This document shows, piece by piece, positions 18,392 through 26,561 of a stretch of DNA of 64,000 nucleotides. Every line of letters begins with the position of its first letter. Within the stretch, counting starts at the first letter, position 1. The notes beneath the pieces were generated by a model. That model did not search any database. It worked only from the letters and a program-made list of their open reading frames with translations, and was not told where the DNA came from. The position numbers and the translations under genes were made by a program. This stretch comes from Mucilaginibacter sp. OK098 (GTDB lineage: Bacteria; Bacteroidota; Bacteroidia; Sphingobacteriales; Sphingobacteriaceae): positions 119,980 to 183,979 of the forward strand of contig NZ_FRCM01000010.1 of assembly GCF_900142915.1 (NCBI RefSeq), read 5' to 3'.

Positions 18392-18975
18392 ACTGGGGCG
18401 AGAAAGGCTTTAAAATTGTTCAACAAACCCGCTATCCCGAAGAAAGTGTAACTAGTCTTACCGTAAAGGAAGCGCCGTCGCGTATCCCGTTTTCGTTATA
18501 TATCCGATATCCGCATTGGGCAACGTCTGGTGCGAAGATTACAATAAATGGTAAAGTGGTTAAAATATCAGAAAAACCAGGCAGTTATATTGAGTTAAAA
18601 AGAGTATGGAAAACCGGTGATGAAGTGGCTGTTAGTTTTCCCATGTCATTACGATTGATCCCAGCAAACGATAACGCAAAGGTGACCACAATCGCTTACG
18701 GCCCATTGTTGCTGGCTGGAGATATGGGTACCGGCGGAATAAACCCGCCTGCACCTTTTGCCAGGGACCAGCTGGAATTTGTAAAATATAATATCCCTGA
18801 AGATGTTATCAGTTCGCTAACTGTAAAAAAACGGAAATTGACTGAGTGGCTAACACCATTGGCGGGGAAGCAGCTTACATTCGAAACGAAAGACGTGGCG
18901 GCCAGGCCTATTACTCTGATTCCTTATTACCAGATTGATAAACAGCGTTACGTACTCTATTGGAATTTGAAATGA
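18340..18975 (+). pseudogene. 3' fragment of a GH127 (beta-L-arabinofuranosidase-like) gene
   Basis: About 211 codons are open to the stop at 18973. The reading begins YHTDNGIYVNLFIPSELNW and continues with FSLYIRYPHWA, ITINGKVV, YGPLLLAGD and the terminal YYQIDKQRYVLYW. This is the C-terminal region of GH127/DUF1680 glycosidases. The catalytic barrel and the 5' end are missing, replaced by the methyltransferase 5' part. A downstream ATG (18388) would give 195 residues, but without the catalytic domain it would have no glycosidase activity. Confidence 0.75.
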
Positions 18976-19437
18976 CCGAACTACTATTATGAAATGCCGA
19001 TCTCCCACTTTACATTCGCCTGAAATGCCAAACAGAAAGGGCTAACCATATCATCTATTTACATTCCTCATTCACCAGTAAAGCAAAGATAGCCCACGCC
19101 GGGATAAAACGTCAAGGCTACACAAGCGGGCAATTGTGTTTTGTTTTTCAGTGGCTTGCCCGGCCTTGACATTTTACCCGGCTACGCGCTGTTGGTTGCT
19201 CAACGGGTAAGAATGGAATGCCGTGTGCCTGACTTGCAGGGCGGGAATGTCCGCTTATATAGCCATCTCCGGCGGTTCTGATTTTGGGGTAAAGTCGCCA
19301 TCCCATGTTTGCGGCTTGTGTCAGTTTTATATTTGGCGATGAATTAACTGACGGGTCATATTGATAACTGGAAATTAAAGCCCTGTTGTTAAGCACAACA
19401 AGGCATAATAATATTTATTTAGTTATAAGACAAAGGC
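18976..19437. other. Intergenic stretch with a possible mobile-element remnant
   Basis: No intact gene is supported. On the minus strand, 19162 down to 19072 reads GKPLKNKTQLPACVALTFYP followed by GVGYLCFTGE and a stop. I have an impression of having seen this text repeatedly near Bacteroidota integrative elements, but I cannot verify it. The 82-codon minus-strand ORF at 19148-19396 overlaps it in another frame and has no recognisable family. It sits directly beside the methyltransferase/GH127 fusion scar, so a past insertion or deletion event is plausible. Confidence 0.3.
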
Positions 19438-19470
19438 AAAAAACCCATTACTATTAGTAATGGGTTTTTT
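19438..19470 (-). terminator. Strong intrinsic terminator, probably bidirectional
   Basis: AAAAAACCCATTACT, a three-base loop, then AGTAATGGGTTTTTT. The 15-bp stem is perfect and carries a T-run on both strands. It lies 60 bases after the stop of the minus-strand 336-aa gene and closes that operon. It also shields the operon from the plus-strand fragment to its left. Confidence 0.85.
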
Positions 19471-19530
19471 GTTATTTTTATTTCTCAATACAACAACCTT
19501 AACTAAGATATCTTCGATTTATAACTCAAT

Positions 19531-20541
19531 TCAGTTCTGATAAAGTTGTATTTCTGCTGATTTTTCGAGGTCTTGAATCCAATTTCGGATATAAGCACAC
19601 AGATCCTTTCGTTCCGGGGACGATTTTAATTCGCCATGGGAGCCGAACACAATGAGGCCGAGCGCGATACAATGTCCGATATCGAGTTGCAGAAGCACAC
19701 CAATGCTATAGCCGGCCATAAAGTTTTGTCGGGCGTCTAAAGCAATTTCTATACTATAATCCACCTTCTTTCGCGAAAGAACAAATTGTTGGTCATCAGC
19801 ATATAACATGGCGTCGTTTGCAGAATAAATCAGGAGCCGGGTAATATTCATCGTTCTGAAAATCGAGAAGTACTTCTTTTTCAGATCGGCAGTAGACTGC
19901 TCAGCAATTTCTATACCTGGTTGTACACCATTTAATATCATCCATAACCGGATGGCTTCATTTTCATCCAATGCAAACGTCACTTTTCCATGCAGTGAAA
20001 AGGCGCTGATGATATCAAGAGCTTCATCCACCTCAAAAGAAAGTTTTTTCACAGGATCGCCCAAGTAGAAAATAAATTCCAGATCGGTTTTGCCAAGCGG
20101 CCTGATGACATCTCTCAGTAGCCCATCCCACAAAACAGAGGCCCCGCTTATTGTTGCCCAATCATCAAAAGCAATAGTGCGGCAATTGCTGAAGATCGAT
20201 TGAAGGTCTTTGATCACTTCATCATCCTTAAAAAATTCCCGGGTACGTTTTTCCAACGCTGCTGCGGGCGCAGCGACATTGAGCCGAAAAAGCGTCTCCA
20301 GGTTATGAATGGAATTTAAAGTGAGGCTGCGTATTCCCAAAATGTTTAAAATACCAGGTAATGTTGATTCCCTGATACCAAATGCGCTTAACGATGAAGC
20401 GGATGCCGATGAATCTAATTGTTCTCCGGATATCCTGCTGCTTACATACACCTGCTCTTCAGCATTGAAGCCCTGGACTGCGCTTAACAGATCCGTTAAT
20501 ATCGGACCTGTATTTTTAATTTCCATATTGTAAGTTACCAT
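19531..20541 (-). CDS. Unknown protein, 336 residues
   Basis: I do not recognise this protein. The most likely starts are the ATG at 20541 or the one five codons later. It has no signal peptide or transmembrane segment and looks soluble, with mixed alpha/beta composition and a pattern of short hydrophobic strands in the second half (LEFIFYLGD, KVTFAL, ITRLLIYS, YSIEIALDA). The first 60 residues contain a Ser/Ala-rich segment. It is the last gene of a minus-strand operon behind the NTF2-like and 54-aa genes and ends at a strong terminator. Confidence 0.6.
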   Translation of the reverse strand: MVTYNMEIKNTGPILTDLLSAVQGFNAEEQVYVSSRISGEQLDSSASASSLSAFGIRESTLPGILNILGIRSLTLNSIHNLETLFRLNVAAPAAALEKRTREFFKDDEVIKDLQSIFSNCRTIAFDDWATISGASVLWDGLLRDVIRPLGKTDLEFIFYLGDPVKKLSFEVDEALDIISAFSLHGKVTFALDENEAIRLWMILNGVQPGIEIAEQSTADLKKKYFSIFRTMNITRLLIYSANDAMLYADDQQFVLSRKKVDYSIEIALDARQNFMAGYSIGVLLQLDIGHCIALGLIVFGSHGELKSSPERKDLCAYIRNWIQDLEKSAEIQLYQN

Positions 20542-20621
20542 GACTATATTTTTTTGAGTTTAACGACAGATCATTTATGCGGGGCCAAATATCAGTTGGA
20601 CCTTAAATCCTTTTAAATATT

Positions 20622-20786
20622 TCAATCTAAAGGCTGCTCTACCATTCTTAAGGCGTCGTCCATATATTCGCCGCCTTCGCTTGAGCTTTCCTTATTCGGA
20701 TCGAAATTTTGTAGGATTTCTTCATCGGTTTGCCCGTTCTCTTTAGTTTTAGGATCTGCGTAAGACCCAAATAAAAAATCTTTCAT
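20622..20786 (-). CDS. Small acidic hypothetical protein, 54 residues
   Basis: This short gene starts with MKDFLFGSYADPKTKENGQ and ends RMVEQPLD. It is acidic, has no cysteine, no signal peptide and no transmembrane segment. It begins 20 bases after the NTF2-like gene and is followed 80 bases later by the 336-aa gene, on the same strand, which supports a real operon member. Its function is unknown. With no maturation enzyme nearby I do not read it as a RiPP precursor. Confidence 0.55.
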   Translation of the reverse strand: MKDFLFGSYADPKTKENGQTDEEILQNFDPNKESSSEGGEYMDDALRMVEQPLD

Positions 20787-20806
20787 TTTGCTTGATTTTT
20801 AATAAT

Positions 20807-21181
20807 TCATAATCGTACCACGGAAGACTCTTTGACAACCTGCCATCGTCCCGATAAATATTCCCAGATCACGGTAAAGAATTTTCTATTCAGTTTCCCG
20901 TCGAATACCAATTCACGGGTAATCACCACCATACCCATATCTCCGTCGGACACAGCGTAGTGGTACTCGGTTTTAGTAGAAAGGGGCTCCATATTTGCAT
21001 CTTTATTCCCCTGGACGAAGCTCATCAGCTGTTTCTTATTCATGGTATCTACCGCGCCATTTTCGTCTACTTTAACGATCAGCAGCTTATCTGAATAAAT
21101 TTGCTCTACGTAAGGCACGTTAAAATGTGTCGCGTTATAAATAAGTTCTTTAGTTAATTCAATTAATTGTTCACTGTTCAT
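20807..21181 (-). CDS. SnoaL/DUF4440-like NTF2-fold protein
   Basis: The protein has 124 residues. The layout is that of the NTF2-like superfamily: an N-terminal helix (SEQLIELTKELIYNATHFN), a strand-rich core with YSDKLLIVKVDENG, and a closing YLSGRWQVVKESSVVRL that resembles the final strands of DUF4440 proteins. Such proteins are small enzymes or ligand-binding partners; no catalytic residues can be assigned. It lies 36 bases behind the NAD(P)-binding gene in the same operon and may act in the same stress or redox pathway. Confidence 0.6.
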   Translation of the reverse strand: MNSEQLIELTKELIYNATHFNVPYVEQIYSDKLLIVKVDENGAVDTMNKKQLMSFVQGNKDANMEPLSTKTEYHYAVSDGDMGMVVITRELVFDGKLNRKFFTVIWEYLSGRWQVVKESSVVRL

Positions 21182-21217
21182 TTTAAATTTTTTGAAGGAG
21201 TTATGTAATTGTTGATC

Positions 21218-21973
21218 TCAGGCTTTTTGTAACTGGTTACTCCACCATTTTTCAAAGTTGATGGTTCCCAGCTCTGCCTGTCCGACCGGCACTAACGCTG
21301 CATGGCTGATTTCCCCGCCATAGTATAAGGGCTTGCCGTTAGGTACTACCTTCCGCGGATCATTTGCATGCCGCAGGTATTGGGCCACCACTTCATACAT
21401 GGCAAAACGTTCCGGGCCGGCTATTTCTACCTTGCCATTGAGGGGCGCCGCCACGGCATATTTGGCGACGAAGGCGGCCACATCGTCCGCAGCGATGGGC
21501 TGGAACCGCACGTCTGAAAGATGTACTTCGTTCCCATCGGTGGCCTGGTCGGCGATGCCTTTCAGAAATTCAAGGAATTGGGTGCTGCGGATGATCGTAT
21601 AAGGCACTCCAGATTGCCTGATAAGATCTTCCTGGGCTTTTTTGGCCCGCATGTAACCGATGTTTTGCATAATGTCGACGCCAACAATAGAAAGTGCGAC
21701 GTGATGTTTTACGCCTGCATTGATTTCCGCTGCCAGCAAATTGCGGCCGGATGTCTGGAAAAAATCCATGACAGCCTGGTCTTCCCAAGAGGGTGAGTTG
21801 GCAAGGTCAACAACAACATCGGTATCGCTCATAGCTTCCGCTAAACCATCTCCTGTAATGGTATTGATGCCGGTGGCCGGAGAGGCGGCAATAACCTGGT
21901 GCCCTGCCTGACGAAGATGGGCAACTACTTTGGTTCCGATGAGGCCGGAGCCTCCAATAACTACGATTTTCAT
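21218..21973 (-). CDS. NmrA-like / atypical SDR NAD(P)-binding protein
   Basis: The protein has 251 residues. It begins with a Rossmann nucleotide-binding motif, IVVIGGSGLIGTKVV (GxxGxxG). The DVVVDLANSPSW and HHVALSIVGVD strands follow, and a Tyr/Lys-type pair may lie in IGYMRAKKAQEDL. VPYTIIRSTQFLEF is typical of NmrA/NAD(P)H-binding proteins. Length and motifs fit cytosolic redox sensors or quinone-oxidoreductase-like proteins. It is the first gene of a four-gene operon. An 8-bp inverted repeat lies about 100 bases upstream, between it and the sigma54 regulator. Confidence 0.8.
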   Translation of the reverse strand: MKIVVIGGSGLIGTKVVAHLRQAGHQVIAASPATGINTITGDGLAEAMSDTDVVVDLANSPSWEDQAVMDFFQTSGRNLLAAEINAGVKHHVALSIVGVDIMQNIGYMRAKKAQEDLIRQSGVPYTIIRSTQFLEFLKGIADQATDGNEVHLSDVRFQPIAADDVAAFVAKYAVAAPLNGKVEIAGPERFAMYEVVAQYLRHANDPRKVVPNGKPLYYGGEISHAALVPVGQAELGTINFEKWWSNQLQKA

Positions 21974-22074
21974 AATTTAATTTTTTGAATTGTTTTCTGC
22001 ACTAACAATTCAAACGGGATGCCAATCAATCAAATTGCTGATAGCCAGACAGATGAACAAATATGATGTTTCAA

Positions 22075-22098
22075 GCTTTCACTGTATATCGTGAAAGC
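22075..22098. promoter_or_regulatory. 8-bp inverted repeat, possible operator
   Basis: GCTTTCAC, eight bases, GTGAAAGC: a perfect dyad in the 177-bp gap between the sigma54 regulator's stop and the NmrA-like gene's start. No T-run follows on either strand, so a protein-binding site is more likely than a terminator. I could not find a convincing GG-N10-GC sigma54 promoter beside it. Confidence 0.4.
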
Positions 22099-22150
22099 AC
22101 TGCATACTTCACTTCATAAAGGGAAGAATGCGCAGCATCGCGGAGGCAAA

Positions 22151-24778
22151 TCAGCCAAAATAATCTTTTTTGGTGATGCCTAATTTTTTCAGTTTGGAGT
22201 GCAATGTATTGCCGGGGATCTTCAATATTTCGGCGGCGCTGCCGGGACCTGAAATTTTGCCTGAACAACGTCTCAGTATTTCAATAATATAACTGCGTTC
22301 AACCTCTTCAAGGGAATGATTTAAAAGATGCGTCAAGTCCTGTTTATCCGTAGCGGTATTTTCCGGGATGTACACATCACGCAAAATATCATCGGGTGTA
22401 AGTAATATGCTGCGCTCTATTAAATGTTCCAACTCCCGCACATTGCCCGGCCAGGTATAACTTAGCAATTGCTGTATTACTTTTGGTGCGACCTTCCTGA
22501 TCTTACGGCCTGTATTCCGGCCGTACTTTTTTACAAAAAAATGTGTAAGAGGTTCAATATCTTCCGGCCTCTCACGTAAGGAAGGCAGACTGATGGGAAA
22601 TACGTTTAACCGGAAGTATAAATCTGCGCGAAAACGGCCCGCCTTCACTTCTTCTTCCAGGTTGCGGTTGGTAGCAGCGATCAAACGTACATCAACTTTA
22701 ATGGTTTGTTTACCCCCCAAGCGTTCCAGTTCGCGTTCCTGGATCACGCGCAGCAATTTGGCCTGTGCCTCGGGCGGCAGCTCGCCTACTTCATCCAGGA
22801 ACAGGGTGCTATTATTAGCCAGTTCAAATTTACCGATGCGGCGGTCGATAGCACCGGTAAACGAGCCGCGCTCATGACCGAATAATTCACTTTCTATCAG
22901 ATTGGCAGGTAAGGCAGCGCAGTTCACCTTCACCATCAGTTTATCCTTACGCAGCGATGCATTATGGATGGCCCTTGCAATCAATTCCTTTCCCGTACCT
23001 GTTTCGCCCAATATCAAAACCGTGGTGTTGGATCCTGCTACCAGCGACATGAGCCGGTATACCTTCTGCATCTGCTGACCGTTGCCAATAATTTCCGAAA
23101 AGTTATAAATTGTTTTAATCTGCTCTTTCAGGTAGTCATTTTCTACTTCCAGTTGCTTTTTATAAGCCAGCAGTTTTTCATTAGCCTGTATATTGGCAAT
23201 GGCAATGGATATCTGCGCACAAATACCTTTCAGCATCAGCTTGCTCAGCCGGTCGGCCAGCAGCCAGATGGTGCCGATATTTTTGTTACCAACCCGCAAC
23301 GGCAGACCGTATACATTTTTTAAGCCGGTAGTTTCCCATAATCTGGCGTAGCTATTGCCGCTCTTTAGTTCTTCTTCTATATTAAATACTAGACCATCCT
23401 CACTGGTAAGCACGTCTGCTGTATAAATTTCGTCGACCGTAACCCGGTGAGCCAGCAACTCGGCAAAATGCTTTTTTGCTCTTTCAAACAATGTCTCATC
23501 ATACATAAAGGGCGACATATTATAACCGTCCTCATCGATTGTCCGGATCATGGACAATTGAGTATGCATGGTTTTATCCAACACCCTGAAAATAGCAGCC
23601 TGCAGGTCGGCCTTGGTTCTTACCTGTGCAATATCGCTGCTGAAGTCGAGCAGAAAAGCCTGCTCCTCCTGCTTTTTATGGATCTGCTCATTGGCCATAA
23701 TATTGGCCAGGGCGATGGATATTTGCGAACAAATGCCCTGCAATAACTGGACATTGATCTCCTGAATGTCCAGGAACAAAATTCCATGGTTCGTTTCCCC
23801 GTTACGCAAGCGGATGCCCACAATTTCTTTGAATCCCATCGTCTTCCAATGCTGTAAATAAGACGAGGTGATGCCGCGCTGTATTTCCCTGTCTACGTTG
23901 AACAATAAAGGGATAGCGCTATTTAGTACACGGTCCTGCAGTCCATCATTAATAGGATACCTGGCTTGCTCCAGCGCATTTATCACCTTCGGGTCATGCG
24001 TTTTAGTAAGATCATAAGCATAGGGGCTCATGGTGGTGTTATCTTCATTGATCCTGCGAATGACAAAGCCACCTGGTGGATTTATTTTTTTTAAAACGGC
24101 GCGAACGGCAAAAGCCAGTTCTTCTTTTGTTCTTCCGGTTGCGATGTCATTGCTGAAATCGAGGAGCAAGGATTTCTCCTGCTCCTTTTTAAGGATCTCT
24201 TCATTTTTGATGATGTTGGATACAGCACCCGATAACTGTGGTGCAATACCTTTAATAACGTTTCGGAATTCAATGCTGAAACTATTAGGTTTATCGGAAT
24301 AAATATGAATAAAACCCATTGGCTTCCCTTCTTTCATAAGCCTGGTCATCAGTATTTCCTTTACGCCGGCTTCATAATTGGCCCGCAGAAAGGAAGGGCT
24401 TTGCGGCTGGTCCATAATATCCTCCAGCAAAAAAGAGATGGGTTCCTCTGCACGCAATGCCGCCCGGATGAACGGTTCATTCAGCGAAAAATGCGCTTTT
24501 ATCAATTCCGGATATTGGGCATGCGACCGTATTGGAGAGGATTCATGATCGAGCAGGAAGGGTGTATAGGTTTCATCTTTGGCATCGATGAGGGTAACGA
24601 TCGTATGGGTAAAATAGAACAGGCTCTTGATCCGTTTTGAAAAAAGGATGATCAGGTCATTTTTATCCCGTACCCCGGTAATATCGTTGCCCAAGTCCGA
24701 TAAGATTCTTCTTTCCTGTTCAAATGCAGCGAGGGAACGAACTGAAAGCCCGGGATCTATATCTTTTACCCTTTTCAT
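22151..24778 (-). CDS. GAF-domain sigma54-interacting Fis-family regulator
   Basis: The protein has 875 residues. The first 540 contain three GAF-like repeats, each linked by a similar phrase (LLDFSNDIATGRTKEEL, FLLDFSSDIAQVRTKADL). The AAA+ domain spans about 560-790: Walker A GETGTGKE, the sigma54 loop as GSFTGA (Ser in place of the usual first Ala), Walker B LFLDEVGELP, and the arginine-rich FRADLYFRLNVFP. A Fis-type helix-turn-helix closes the protein (ILKIPGNTLHSKLKKLG). It would activate sigma54 promoters in response to a small ligand. The operon to its left is a plausible target, judged only by position. Confidence 0.88.
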   Translation of the reverse strand: MKRVKDIDPGLSVRSLAAFEQERRILSDLGNDITGVRDKNDLIILFSKRIKSLFYFTHTIVTLIDAKDETYTPFLLDHESSPIRSHAQYPELIKAHFSLNEPFIRAALRAEEPISFLLEDIMDQPQSPSFLRANYEAGVKEILMTRLMKEGKPMGFIHIYSDKPNSFSIEFRNVIKGIAPQLSGAVSNIIKNEEILKKEQEKSLLLDFSNDIATGRTKEELAFAVRAVLKKINPPGGFVIRRINEDNTTMSPYAYDLTKTHDPKVINALEQARYPINDGLQDRVLNSAIPLLFNVDREIQRGITSSYLQHWKTMGFKEIVGIRLRNGETNHGILFLDIQEINVQLLQGICSQISIALANIMANEQIHKKQEEQAFLLDFSSDIAQVRTKADLQAAIFRVLDKTMHTQLSMIRTIDEDGYNMSPFMYDETLFERAKKHFAELLAHRVTVDEIYTADVLTSEDGLVFNIEEELKSGNSYARLWETTGLKNVYGLPLRVGNKNIGTIWLLADRLSKLMLKGICAQISIAIANIQANEKLLAYKKQLEVENDYLKEQIKTIYNFSEIIGNGQQMQKVYRLMSLVAGSNTTVLILGETGTGKELIARAIHNASLRKDKLMVKVNCAALPANLIESELFGHERGSFTGAIDRRIGKFELANNSTLFLDEVGELPPEAQAKLLRVIQERELERLGGKQTIKVDVRLIAATNRNLEEEVKAGRFRADLYFRLNVFPISLPSLRERPEDIEPLTHFFVKKYGRNTGRKIRKVAPKVIQQLLSYTWPGNVRELEHLIERSILLTPDDILRDVYIPENTATDKQDLTHLLNHSLEEVERSYIIEILRRCSGKISGPGSAAEILKIPGNTLHSKLKKLGITKKDYFG

Positions 24779-24966
24779 GAAGCGTTATAAGATAGCTTGT
24801 TTGAGCCGGCAATTTAGGGAAAATAAAGGTGAGTCGGGCCAGGGGCTGACCAAAAAGTAAATGGCATTTTAAAATAACCGTTATGGAAATATTAACAAAT
24901 CCTATAAAGCCCGTTTTAAGAAATTGTTCATCGCCTGTCGCTGCTATAAGCTGAGGGGCTATATTG

Positions 24967-25620
24967 CTAGAAATAACATAGGGTAATGACCTGGTCGGAG
25001 GCTACTGTCCAATCTACTTTGATTTGATCAAAGGAGATGGCAGAAAGGTCATGAGAGGATTTGACCTGCATAAAAGAGAATTTTCCGTTATTTTCTGAGA
25101 TAGATATATCTTTAAAATCGAGCCATAGCCCGGTAAGCGGGTATTGAAGTTTGTAAAAACTCTCTTTAAGAGAAAATAAAAGGGTAGCCCACAGTGCCGC
25201 ATCATTATGTTTACCGTTGATCATTTCTATTTCAGTGTCGAGTAAAATCAACGGCAACATCGCCTGCTTCACACCACCGATAGTTTCGATGTCTATTCCA
25301 ATCGCTGTTACTTCGCTTTTTGATGCAACTACTGCACCGGCTAATTTTGTGGAATGACTGATGGATCCAACAGTCCCTTCCGGCCATATAGGTTCACCTC
25401 CTTTTCCTTGCAGTAACTCAGGGGGGGCATCTATAAAACGAACGAGCGCCTGCCTGGCACATTTCCGACCAGTGCTAAATGCTGCGCGGCGTTTAGGAAC
25501 GCTTCGTGCGATAATCTGTAATTCAGACGGTGATAACGGTTCATCTTCAATAAGGTGATCTGTAAAGTACTGCGAAATTAATGATAGCTCCGGAAAAGGT
25601 ACTGTAAAGGTTGCAGACAT
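24967..25620 (-). CDS. 4'-phosphopantetheinyl transferase, Sfp/EntD type
   Basis: The protein has 217 residues, the usual size for this superfamily. The signature elements are present in order: GSISHST, IGIDIE (metal-binding Asp and Glu) and FSLKESFYKL (the W/FxxKEAxxK-type motif). It attaches the phosphopantetheine arm from CoA to the conserved Ser of carrier proteins. It lies at the left edge of the NRPS locus, on the opposite strand, and is the only such enzyme in the window, so it probably primes the NRPS carriers at about 50.6 and 53.7 kb. An AcpS-like housekeeping role is less likely. Confidence 0.88.
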   Translation of the reverse strand: MSATFTVPFPELSLISQYFTDHLIEDEPLSPSELQIIARSVPKRRAAFSTGRKCARQALVRFIDAPPELLQGKGGEPIWPEGTVGSISHSTKLAGAVVASKSEVTAIGIDIETIGGVKQAMLPLILLDTEIEMINGKHNDAALWATLLFSLKESFYKLQYPLTGLWLDFKDISISENNGKFSFMQVKSSHDLSAISFDQIKVDWTVASDQVITLCYF

Positions 25621-26561
25621 AACTTGGCAAATCTATTAAATTAAAAGGCTTCAAGTACAGTATAATTGACGCTTGTCCATTCTGTTGCAGGTGAGCATTT
25701 CATTAATGCCCAATTGTTTCAATTCGGATCCTCCTGTTGTTCAATAACTCTCTGTGTAACCTTAGGCCAACTTATCCTTTTCATCAATTCGCGGAGCAAC
25801 CCAAAGTTAAAAATTCATATAGGTTTGGTTAGTAGATAAATTGACATTTTTAGATGCTTTAATATAAATAGTTGAATATCAATTATTTATATTGAAATAT
25901 GAAAAAAGAAATATTTTTTTTCATAAATATTTCTTTGGAATGATAAGTTTACTATATTTGTTGTACTTAATGTATAACAATGGGTTCAAATCTTAGATTC
26001 TGCTAAGAGAATTTGTGAATCCCTTAAGCGAAGCTGTATAAGTTTTGCTATAAATAGAACACTTCTTTTTTCCTTTTTTTATTTAAGTTGAGTGATTTTC
26101 GTAAAAATCATGCTGCATTTCAATGGGAATTATTTGGTGTTTTTACTGAGATAAAAACTGACAACGCTGAGGCGTCGCTATTAATCCTGAATGTTCAGTA
26201 GCACAAGCTACACAACAAAAACAATCTGAAAATTAATTTATGACAATAAAGATAACGAGAGGCAATTATTCGTGTGTCTGGTTATATAAATTAATAGCGC
26301 AATAATAGCGCTCTTTATCAGCGCCAATTTTAATAAGATTCATTTTTACTGATAAAATATCGGGATTGATTTCTCTGCGGCTTGTGAAAACTAGCCCCTC
26401 ATTTAAGATCTCAACAACAGTGAACCCCGATCAATACTACTAAACACCCCAACCTCCGCGGGGCGTCAAAAAAACCTGCTTTTAAAAAGCTACCTAACTA
26501 AGGCGGATTTAAACCCTTTAGCTGAGTAGATTTTTCAATATCCACCTATAATACTTAAACC
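25621..26561. other. AT-rich 0.94-kb gap upstream of the biosynthetic operon
   Basis: There is no convincing gene. The stretch is AT-rich and contains a -7-like TATATTTG (25953-25960) and small dyads (for example GTAGC/GCTAC near 26198). A 21-codon ORF at about 26240 has no support. If transcription starts near 25.97 kb, the glucan-synthase-like gene has a leader of about 600 bases, long enough for attenuation or antitermination control. Confidence 0.4.
25953..25960 (+). promoter_or_regulatory. Candidate -7 promoter element of the left operon
   Basis: TATATTTG matches TAnnTTTG. TTTG at 25934-25937 could be the -33 element, but the 15-base gap is shorter than the usual 19-21. The assignment is weak. 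Confidence 0.35.

Noticed and set aside
19148..19396. 82-codon minus-strand ORF
   Set aside because: No recognisable domain. It overlaps the possible mobile-element remnant in another frame and has an atypical composition.
20622..20786. The 54-residue protein as a RiPP precursor
   Set aside because: No Cys, no leader motif, and no modifying enzyme nearby; it is kept only as a small hypothetical protein.
25675..25790. Very short minus-strand ORFs (21-23 codons, one behind an AGGAGG) upstream of the phosphopantetheinyl transferase
   Set aside because: Too short and without family or conserved context. Strong Shine-Dalgarno motifs are also uncommon in this group, so one match is weak evidence.
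26240..26305. 21-codon ORF (MTIKITRGNYSCVWLYKLIA...) in the 5' gap of the left operon
   Set aside because: No leader-like pattern, no ribosome-binding site, no maturation gene beside it; AT-rich gaps give such ORFs by chance.
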